A stretch of 8,341 nucleotides of DNA from Spirochaeta sp. (GTDB taxonomy: Bacteria; Spirochaetota; Spirochaetia; Sphaerochaetales; Sphaerochaetaceae): contig JAIMZO010000056.1 in the NCBI GenBank assembly GCA_020054965.1, positions 1 through 8,341 on the forward strand, read 5' to 3'. A program made the translations under genes and the position numbers. Shown one piece after another: positions 1 to 4,736 of this stretch. The notes beneath the pieces are model-generated. The model saw only the letters and a list, made by a program, of their open reading frames with translations, did no database searches and had not been told where the DNA came from. How positions within the stretch are numbered: position 1 is the stretch's first letter; each line of letters opens with the position of its first letter.

Positions 1-1
1 G

Positions 2-224
2 AAGTATCTGGAAGGCAAGCTGAAGCTGAAGGTGAATGTCGGAAAGACTGAAGCCAGGGAAGCAACAGGTTCTTGTTTTCTTGGGTTCACCTTCATCACA
101 CTGGGAAGCAAGGAAGACGGAAGAGGGGTGTGCAGACCAAGGGGAAAGAAAATCGAGGACCTCAAGAGTAGACTCAAGGAGATAACCAAGAGGAACCGAG
201 GAGTGTCGATACATCAGGTAATCA
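2..224 (+). pseudogene. Group II intron reverse transcriptase/maturase, internal fragment
   Basis: This frame is open from the window edge and reads KYLEGKLKLKVNVGKTEA, then FLGFTF, then a basic helical stretch ending near RNRGVSIHQVIK. That order matches the end of the reverse transcriptase domain (the KLxLxVNxxK and FLGFxF motifs) and the start of the thumb/maturase X region in group II intron proteins. The next expected block, about LNxxLRGWxxYF, is absent. Family resemblance stops near base 224, although the frame stays open to a TGA at 455-457. No HNH domain and no recognisable intron domain V/VI follow. The remnant is therefore truncated at its 3' side and joined to unrelated DNA. The catalytic YADD region would lie left of the window, so I cannot tell whether the 5' part is intact. 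I infer that this copy is dead. The family call is from remembered motifs. Confidence 0.8.
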
Positions 225-335
225 AGGGAATCTGTACCGTTCTTTGTTGCGATTTTCATGGTTGTGGCAATTATCACCTTTATCCCGCAGGTCAGTCTGT
301 TCATTCCAAACTTGATCTTTGGTCCTGCCATGTAA
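222..335 (+). pseudogene. TRAP transporter large permease (DctM-type), C-terminal remnant
   Basis: The frame shifted from the reverse transcriptase remnant is open from 222 to a TAA at 333-335. It encodes about 37 residues: a hydrophobic helix starting VPFFVAIFMVVAIITFIPQ, followed by VSLFIPNLIFGPAM. The pattern PFxxA, a last membrane helix, then (Y/F)(F/I)PQ(I/V)SL(F/W)xPNL and a short tail is typical of the extreme C-terminus of DctM/SiaM-like TRAP permeases. These are the 12-helix subunits that move organic acids or sugar acids across the inner membrane with a DctP-type binding protein. A stop codon at 219-221 in this frame and the abutting reverse transcriptase fragment show that the rest of the gene is missing here. 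The GntR/FCD gene just downstream is a common TRAP-operon partner, which supports the call. The fragment is short, so the subfamily cannot be named. Confidence 0.65.
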
Positions 336-342
336 CCAAGGT

Positions 343-371
343 GCAGTATGAGGAGAATATCCTCATGCTGC
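343..371 (+). terminator. Hairpin after the DctM remnant, probable old terminator
   Basis: A 12-bp stem (343-354 with 360-371, one G-T pair) encloses the five-base loop GAATA. It begins eight bases after the TAA of the DctM remnant, where a transcription terminator would sit. No clear T-tract follows (TATCCTTG comes next), so termination would be weak or factor-dependent, or the hairpin may stabilise an mRNA 3' end. The structure is plain in the sequence, and its role is inferred from position. Confidence 0.5.
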
Positions 372-434
372 TATCCTTGAAACAGTTGAGGATTCGGAAA
401 AAGGGACTATTCATTCTGTGTACAGATATAACAG

Positions 435-463
435 TTTCAGTACATAGGCAAAAATGATACAAT
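435..463 (+). promoter_or_regulatory. Promoter of the GntR/FCD regulator gene
   Basis: TACAAT at 458-463 makes a good -10 box and is preceded by TG at 455-456, giving the extended form TGnTACAAT. Seventeen bases upstream, TTTCAG (435-440) is a weak -35. Transcription would begin near 470 and leave a leader of about 19 bases that carries the ribosome binding site. The start site is inferred. Confidence 0.5.
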
Positions 464-476
464 GGAAATTGGTGGT

Positions 477-481
477 AGGAG
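477..481 (+). promoter_or_regulatory. Ribosome binding site that sets the GntR start
   Basis: AGGAG at 477-481 lies seven bases before the ATG at 489. The in-frame ATG at 462 overlaps the -10 box and lies before the expected transcript start, so 489 is the better start. Only this gene and the PadR/HAAS pair in the window have a good Shine-Dalgarno sequence. Confidence 0.7.
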
Positions 482-488
482 AAATAGT

Positions 489-1166
489 ATGCATGTTGAA
501 CCTCGGCAGGGAAGAGAGACAGCGCGGGAGTATGCTCTTCGTCAACTTAAGGAAAATATCATTTCGTTGCAATTGGAACCTGGGAGTATGGTCAGTGAGA
601 ACGAGGTGGCAGCCCAACTGGGTATTTCCCGTACTCCGGTTCGTGAAGCCCTGATTGAACTGAGTCGGGTAAATATTGTGGAAATCCTTCCCCAAAAAGG
701 GAGCAGGATCATGCTTATCGACTACACCATGGTTGAAGAGTCCCGTTTTCTACGTCTGGTGTTGGAGAGGGAAGTAGCAAAGATCCTGTGTACCATGGAA
801 GAGATTCCTGATCTCTCTTTCCTGGAAGAGATCATCCGATTGCAGAGTTTCTATATTGAACACTCCAACCCAGAAAAGTTGTTGGAGTTGGACAACCAGT
901 TTCATGCCTTGTTGTTCCTACTTGCAAATAAAGTCCAGTGTTATGGTTGGATGATTGAAGGTCTTACCATCCATTTCGACCGTGTTCGTGCCATGAGTCT
1001 GAATGCAATCAAGGATATCAAGATAGTCAATGACCATCAGGCAATTGCTGAGGCGATCAAGCAAAGGGATGCCGAGCTTGCAGGTCAGCTGATGGAGAAA
1101 CACCTCAGTCGTTACAAGATTGATGAATCTGCCATCAGGGAGAAATATCCAACCTACTTTCGTTGA
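489..1166 (+). CDS. GntR family transcriptional regulator, FCD (FadR) subfamily
   Basis: This 225-residue protein has the usual length and two-part layout of FCD-type GntR regulators, which bind DNA as dimers and sense small acids. Residues ~10-70 form the winged helix-turn-helix, including LEPGSMVSENEVAAQLGISR followed by TPVREALIELSR, the family recognition-helix signature. Residues ~85-215 are an all-helical FCD effector domain that keeps the usual metal/ligand residues: D135 and H139 in DNQFH, H183 in DHQAI, and H205 in MEKHL. The effector is unknown; sugar acids or dicarboxylates are typical for this subfamily. A TRAP permease remnant lies just upstream, so the gene may once have controlled a TRAP uptake operon now lost from this side. 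The SGNH hydrolase gene begins 27 bases downstream but seems to have its own promoter. The ATG is chosen from the AGGAG seven bases upstream. The family call is secure; the ligand is not. Confidence 0.93.
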   Translation: MHVEPRQGRETAREYALRQLKENIISLQLEPGSMVSENEVAAQLGISRTPVREALIELSRVNIVEILPQKGSRIMLIDYTMVEESRFLRLVLEREVAKILCTMEEIPDLSFLEEIIRLQSFYIEHSNPEKLLELDNQFHALLFLLANKVQCYGWMIEGLTIHFDRVRAMSLNAIKDIKIVNDHQAIAEAIKQRDAELAGQLMEKHLSRYKIDESAIREKYPTYFR

Positions 1167-1186
1167 TCATCACTCTTCTGTATACT
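1158..1186 (+). promoter_or_regulatory. Probable leaderless promoter of the SGNH hydrolase gene
   Basis: TATACT at 1181-1186 is a strong -10 box that ends seven bases before the ATG at 1194, so transcription should start at or next to the A of the start codon. TTTCGT (1158-1163), at 17-bp spacing and inside the end of the regulator gene, is only a weak -35. No Shine-Dalgarno sequence lies between the regulator stop and this ATG, which argues against simple read-through expression. Confidence 0.5.
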
Positions 1187-1193
1187 GCATGCC

Positions 1194-1904
1194 ATGCGAA
1201 GAATACTCTGTTATGGTGACTCAAATACATTCGGGACAAACCCAAGTGGGGGAAGGTGGCACTACAATCAGCGATGGACGGGAATACTCTCTGCCCTCCT
1301 CGGTCCCGATTTCCAGATTATTGAGGAAGGCCTCGGTGGTCGTACCACCGTGTTTGATGACCCACTCGAGCCTCATCGCTCAGGTCGGGAGTTCTTGCCT
1401 GTTGCTCTTCACAGTCATCGTCCACTTGACCTGGTGATCCTCTCCTTGGGTACCAACGATTGCAAGAAGTTCTTCAATGCCGATGAGCGGATCATTGCAA
1501 AAGCCCTACAACAATTGGCATCTCTTATCAAGACCCACCCCTATGGAGAGGGGTATCCAATTCCCCAGGTGTTGGTGGTTTCTCCCATTCATATTGGAGA
1601 TGAGATAGAACGGTCCCCGTTCGTCAGTTTCAATTCCAATGCTGTCATTACAAGTAAAAGCCTTGCTCCTTTCATACAAAGTATGGCAGAAGAGAATGAA
1701 CTTCTCTATTTCGATGCAAGCAGTGTTGCTTTTCCAAGCAGTATTGACCAGCTGCATATGGACAGGGAGTCCCATCAGGCAATTGGGGAAGGGCTGGCCT
1801 CTCTCCTCCTTTCATACTTCAATGTGCAGAAAGAGGAGCCTCAGGAAAAGAAGGAAGAACGTACGGTTACCCGTGCGATCAAGTTTCCGTTCTTTAAACG
1901 TTAG
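1194..1904 (+). CDS. SGNH-fold serine hydrolase, arylesterase/acyltransferase-like (MsAcT group)
   Basis: This is a 236-residue single-domain esterase of the SGNH/GDSL class with all four blocks. Block I is ILCYGDSN with nucleophile S10. Block II is EEGLGGRTT, with G49 at the oxyanion position. Block III is LGTND with N88. Block V is DQLH, with D185 and H188 completing the triad. The segments RWTG, EEGLxxRTTxxDDP and LPLDLVI-like (here RPLDLVILSLGTND) closely resemble the Mycobacterium smegmatis esterase/acyltransferase MsAcT as I remember it. There is no signal peptide, so it should act in the cytoplasm on small acyl esters; the natural substrate is unknown. A charged tail of ~27 residues (from about 210, rich in E and K) extends past the core fold. 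The gene follows the regulator by 27 bases and has no ribosome binding site, fitting a leaderless mRNA. Its 3' end overlaps the opposing EEP remnant by 11 bases. Confidence 0.9.
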   Translation: MRRILCYGDSNTFGTNPSGGRWHYNQRWTGILSALLGPDFQIIEEGLGGRTTVFDDPLEPHRSGREFLPVALHSHRPLDLVILSLGTNDCKKFFNADERIIAKALQQLASLIKTHPYGEGYPIPQVLVVSPIHIGDEIERSPFVSFNSNAVITSKSLAPFIQSMAEENELLYFDASSVAFPSSIDQLHMDRESHQAIGEGLASLLLSYFNVQKEEPQEKKEERTVTRAIKFPFFKR

Positions 1905-2088
1905 GAAGGAATTCCATCACTGCCGCTACCGGCAAGTGGTCAGAGAGCACCTGTCCTGGAATTATGAAATGAGGACTGCTTGCCAAGATTGGCTGTATCC
2001 CCCCTTTTATCATGATCTTATCAATGGCCTCTACCAGAAAAGTCTCATGGGTGAGAAAGGGGCAAGGGAAGGTATGCAATAGCTCAAT
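1894..2088 (-). pseudogene. C-terminal stub of an endonuclease/exonuclease/phosphatase (EEP) family protein
   Basis: On the minus strand, 64 codons are open between a TGA at 2089-2091 and a TAA at 1894-1896. They read IELLHTFPCPF, then AIDKIMIKGGIQP, then VLSDHLPVAAVMEF. The order TFP, (R)IDxI, SDHxPV is that of the last third of EEP (exonuclease III/DNase I-like) domains, where the D and H of SDH are catalytic. A whole EEP domain needs over 200 residues, and the bases immediately upstream belong to the intact alpha/beta hydrolase gene, so only a stub remains. I see no start codon with a ribosome binding site. It may be the end of a gene cut by the event that placed the hydrolase here. It fills most of what would otherwise be a 204-base gap between genes. 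The family call rests on a few motifs. Confidence 0.6.
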
Positions 2089-2119
2089 TCAGGATTAATA
2101 CCGTTAATCTATTGCATAC
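2072..2119. repeat. Inverted repeat with nested hairpin at the alpha/beta hydrolase 3' end
   Basis: GTATGCAATAG (2072-2082) and CTATTGCATAC (2109-2119) are perfect 11-bp inverted copies, 26 bases apart. Inside, ATTAA (2094-2098) and TTAAT (2104-2108) form a second stem flush against the right arm, leaving an 11-base bulge on the left. The right arm contains the last codons and TAG stop of the alpha/beta hydrolase; the left arm lies in the EEP stub. No T-tract follows on either strand, so it is not a textbook terminator. It could be an mRNA-end structure or a rearrangement scar. Confidence 0.6.
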
Positions 2120-3191
2120 GTGCATCGATATAATGCTTGCTCTGTTTCTTGATTTTCTTCAGCTCTTTCTTCTGTGCCTTTGCCCACTCTTTTCGGCTGA
2201 TCAACGCTACTTGGTCAACGGGCCTGCCGCTGATGAACTGGATGATGGCACTCTCTGTTTCCTCTGTCCCTGTAGCCTTCGGGTAGTTGATGAAGCCATG
2301 GATGGTCTTCTTCACCTCAAGGTATTTTACCGGGGTGTCTGCTGAAGCCAATGCATCGGCATAGAGCATTCCATCATCATGAAGCGGGTCGTACTCAGCA
2401 CCGATAATCAGGGTTTCGGGAAGTCTGCTATGATCTTTTGCAAGCAGAGGGGAGAAATTTGGATTGAGGATATCCTTTGGCTCCCGTTGGTAGCTGTTGA
2501 TGAAGAAGGCCATCTGCTTGTCAGTCAAGGAAGGCGCATCCTTGTGCTTCTCATAACTATTGGTTCTCATCCGACCGTCAGTTACAGGATAGAGCAGGAC
2601 CTGACCGGCAATGGCAGGACCCTTCCGGTCACGTGCAAGACGACTGACCACCGCAGCAAGGTTGCCTCCTGCACTGTCTCCGATCAAGAAGATGCGATCA
2701 GGGTCTGTCTTCCAATAGCGGCAACCTGCTGCTGCCCAAACCAATGTATCATAACAATCCTCAACCGCTGTCGGGAACTTGTACTTCGGTGCAAGTCGAT
2801 AATCCACAGAGAGAACTGCTGCCCCAGTGATATCGGCTAGATGGGCACAGAGGAAGTTGTAGAGATCCATGTTTCCCCAAACCCATCCACCACCATGGTA
2901 GAAGATGATCAAGGGAGTAAGATCGCTGATACCACGTGAGCCTTGCTTCTCAAAAAGATACCCACTGATCATCCCATCGGTAACCGGGATGATGAAGGTC
3001 TTGGTGGTGATGTTCTTCGCACTCTTGCCAAGAAGTTTGCGGATCACCAGATTATTAGGGATGGATATATCGTTAAGCTCCTCGATGCGTTTTGGTGTAA
3101 GCCCTTCAGGATCTGTTATTGTGATCTTGTTTATCAGGGCGATCATACGTTTCATCTTCGGAGACAAATCATAATCTGCCATAGTGATCAC
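2109..3191 (-). CDS. Alpha/beta hydrolase, hormone-sensitive-lipase-like esterase
   Basis: This is a 360-residue esterase/lipase-type hydrolase. The HSL-family oxyanion motif HGGGW is at residues 99-103 and the nucleophile elbow GDSAGG at 171-176, with S173 catalytic. D268 in GAEYDPLHDDG and H298 in IHGF complete the triad, and VDYRLAPKYKFP (129-140) is another family hallmark. Such enzymes cleave short-chain esters; the substrate is unknown. There is no signal peptide or membrane helix, so it is probably cytoplasmic. After the fold ends near residue 322 there is an extra tail of ~38 residues, strongly basic at 333-353 (many lysines), beyond what I expect for the family. The start could be GTG (3191) or ATG (3182): TATACT sits five bases before the GTG and there is no Shine-Dalgarno, so a leaderless start at the GTG is slightly favoured. 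The stop lies in an 11-bp inverted-repeat arm. Confidence 0.92.
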   Translation of the reverse strand: MITMADYDLSPKMKRMIALINKITITDPEGLTPKRIEELNDISIPNNLVIRKLLGKSAKNITTKTFIIPVTDGMISGYLFEKQGSRGISDLTPLIIFYHGGGWVWGNMDLYNFLCAHLADITGAAVLSVDYRLAPKYKFPTAVEDCYDTLVWAAAGCRYWKTDPDRIFLIGDSAGGNLAAVVSRLARDRKGPAIAGQVLLYPVTDGRMRTNSYEKHKDAPSLTDKQMAFFINSYQREPKDILNPNFSPLLAKDHSRLPETLIIGAEYDPLHDDGMLYADALASADTPVKYLEVKKTIHGFINYPKATGTEETESAIIQFISGRPVDQVALISRKEWAKAQKKELKKIKKQSKHYIDARMQ

Positions 3192-3196
3192 ATGGT

Positions 3197-3202
3197 AGTA
3201 TA
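3197..3202 (-). promoter_or_regulatory. -10 box of the alpha/beta hydrolase gene, probably leaderless
   Basis: On the minus strand, TATACT ends five bases before the GTG start (3191) and 14 bases before the alternative ATG (3182). The normal -10 to start-site distance puts the 5' end of the mRNA at about the GTG. I see no convincing -35 at 16-18 bp. The same hexamer occurs just before two other start codons in the window. Confidence 0.45.
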
Positions 3203-3287
3203 TCCACCAATGTGACGCAAGTATTCGAGTCCGTACTGTTGGGCCATTTGTATATTCAATTGGTAGTTATCAAACACAGACAATATC

Positions 3288-4643
3288 CTATTTGCCGCTT
3301 TCCGCTATGATTTTCTTAAAATTCAGGAAGAAGAGCAACACCGTAGTGCCTCCTGCGAGAATATCAGCAATTGGTTCGGCAAGGAATACTCCACGCATGC
3401 CAAAATGAGAGGAGAGAAGGAATACCAAGGGAATAAGCAGGATGATTTTTCTCAAGAGGGCGAGAAAAAGTGAGATTTTGGCTTTTGAGAAGGAGATGAA
3501 TGCCTGCTGGCAGGCAATCTGGAAACCAAGCATCCAGAACCCTGCACTATAGATTCGCATTGCCTCACTGGTTTTTTCTAATAGCAGCGGTTCACGGGTG
3601 AAGATTCGGACCACCGCTTCCGGGAAAAGCACCAGGATAAGGCAGACCGTGGTGGAGAAGAGAGCGCTGCTGATAAGAATCCTGGAGAAAGCTGCCTTGA
3701 CCCGTTCTGTATTCCCTGCCCCATAGTTATAGGAAAGGATTGGTTGCCCACCTTGGGTGAGTCCTTGCAGTGGGGCAAGGCTGAAGAGCATGACTGATGC
3801 AAGGATCGACATTGCACCAACGGCCAAGTCCCCTCCTGTTCTCTGCAAGGTGGAGTTGAGAATGATGTTCACCAAACTCTCTGTGGACATCATGAAGAAG
3901 GGGGAGACACCCAATGCAAATACCGGGAGCATCACCTTCTTGGTGGGCAGGATTTCCTTGAAATTGATGGTCAATGTGGAACGCTTTGAAGAGAGAAAAT
4001 GCAACACCCAAGTTGCACTGACCGCTTGGCTGATAACTGTTGCAAGTGCAGCACCCTTAATACCCCATCCCAGTGCAAAGATAAAAATTGGGTCAAGGAT
4101 AATGTTCACCACTGAACCAAGCAGCATGGTCATCATGCTGGTCCTGCTGAACCCCTGGGCAGTTATGAATGGGTTGAGCCCAAGGCTGAAGAGGACGAAC
4201 GGGGTTCCCCAGAGATAGATGGAGAGATAGTCAATGCTGTATTCAATGGTAGCGGAACTTGCACCGAACGCGAACAGGATTGGCCGCTTGGTTATCTGGA
4301 AAAAGAGTATAAGAACGAACGCAAAGATGATAAGGGTGCCAATGGCTTGACTCAGGATTGCATCGGCCTCCTCTTTTCGTTTCTGCCCCAGCTTGATGGA
4401 AGCCTGTGGAGCTCCTCCAGCTCCTATGAGCATGCTGAATGCGGCTAGAAGCATGATAATCGGGAAGCTCAGCCCGATTCCACTTAAGGCAAGAGCACCG
4501 GAACCTGGGATATGACCGATATAAATCCTATCAATGATGGTATAAAGGGCATTGATCACTTGTGCCAGGATGGTAGGGACTGCAAGGCGAAGCAACAGTT
4601 TCCCTATCGATTCCGTCCCAAGTGAGGAAGTTGTTTGTTGCAT
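3288..4643 (-). CDS. MATE family multidrug/cation antiporter, MepA-like
   Basis: This is a 451-residue inner-membrane exporter of the MATE family, which uses a sodium or proton gradient to expel cationic drugs and metabolites. The length and ~12 hydrophobic segments in two six-helix halves match the family. The N-terminus IGKLLLRLAVPTILAQVINALYT and then DRIYIGH is a typical MATE helix 1. Helix 7-8 features include the PLQGLTQGGQPILSYNYGAG block with the conserved QPxxxYNxGA, followed by RVKAAF, as in MepA-like members. The substrate cannot be inferred. The ATG at 4643 is chosen because TATAGT ends six bases before it; the TTG at 4682 would add 13 residues encoded by the promoter itself. No Shine-Dalgarno is present. 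The gene is divergent from the DUF4954 gene and lies 96 bases before the alpha/beta hydrolase on the same strand. No terminator hairpin is seen after its stop. Confidence 0.94.
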   Translation of the reverse strand: MQQTTSSLGTESIGKLLLRLAVPTILAQVINALYTIIDRIYIGHIPGSGALALSGIGLSFPIIMLLAAFSMLIGAGGAPQASIKLGQKRKEEADAILSQAIGTLIIFAFVLILFFQITKRPILFAFGASSATIEYSIDYLSIYLWGTPFVLFSLGLNPFITAQGFSRTSMMTMLLGSVVNIILDPIFIFALGWGIKGAALATVISQAVSATWVLHFLSSKRSTLTINFKEILPTKKVMLPVFALGVSPFFMMSTESLVNIILNSTLQRTGGDLAVGAMSILASVMLFSLAPLQGLTQGGQPILSYNYGAGNTERVKAAFSRILISSALFSTTVCLILVLFPEAVVRIFTREPLLLEKTSEAMRIYSAGFWMLGFQIACQQAFISFSKAKISLFLALLRKIILLIPLVFLLSSHFGMRGVFLAEPIADILAGGTTVLLFFLNFKKIIAESGK

Positions 4644-4649
4644 GCTGGT

Positions 4650-4678
4650 ACTATACCCAAAAGAAAAAAATAAAACAA
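4650..4678 (-). promoter_or_regulatory. Leaderless promoter of the MATE gene
   Basis: On the minus strand, TTGTTT (4678-4673) and TATAGT (4655-4650) are separated by exactly 17 bases, mostly a T-rich stretch. TATAGT ends six bases before the ATG at 4643, so transcription should begin at or within a base of the A of the ATG. There is no ribosome binding site in the gap. Confidence 0.62.
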
Positions 4679-4700
4679 GCAACGTCGCCCAATTCGTTTA

Positions 4701-4730
4701 TTGCGCATGCATGAAAGGTGTTGCTATACT
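4701..4730 (+). promoter_or_regulatory. Leaderless promoter of the DUF4954 gene
   Basis: TATACT at 4725-4730, preceded by TG at 4722-4723, forms an extended -10 box (TGCTATACT). TTGCGC (4701-4706) at 18-bp spacing is a half-matching -35. The -10 ends six bases before the ATG at 4737, which predicts a transcript starting on the start codon. There is no Shine-Dalgarno at a working distance. Confidence 0.62.
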
Positions 4731-4736
4731 TCATCC

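Noticed and set aside
32..457. One continuous 141-codon frame as a single hypothetical gene
   Set aside because: Its first part is an internal reverse transcriptase segment open to the window edge, and after ~224 the true coding signal (DctM tail) is in a different frame. The remainder is fortuitously open.
2379..2840. 153-codon plus-strand frame inside the alpha/beta hydrolase gene
   Set aside because: It is antisense to the catalytic core of an intact esterase with all triad motifs, and its composition has no family signature.
3192..3287. Short minus-strand open stretch before the alpha/beta hydrolase (includes MAQQYGLEYLRHIGGYTTM)
   Set aside because: It looks mildly coding but has only 19 codons from its ATG, no ribosome binding site and no family I recognise. 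It also runs through the TATACT box of the hydrolase.
3757..4218. 153-codon plus-strand frame inside the MATE gene
   Set aside because: It is a shadow frame antisense to a well-supported membrane transporter and shows no recognisable motif.
4644..4682. TTG start extending the MATE protein by 13 residues
   Set aside because: Those codons coincide with the -35/-10 promoter and T-rich spacer. The ATG at 4643 matches the family N-terminus.
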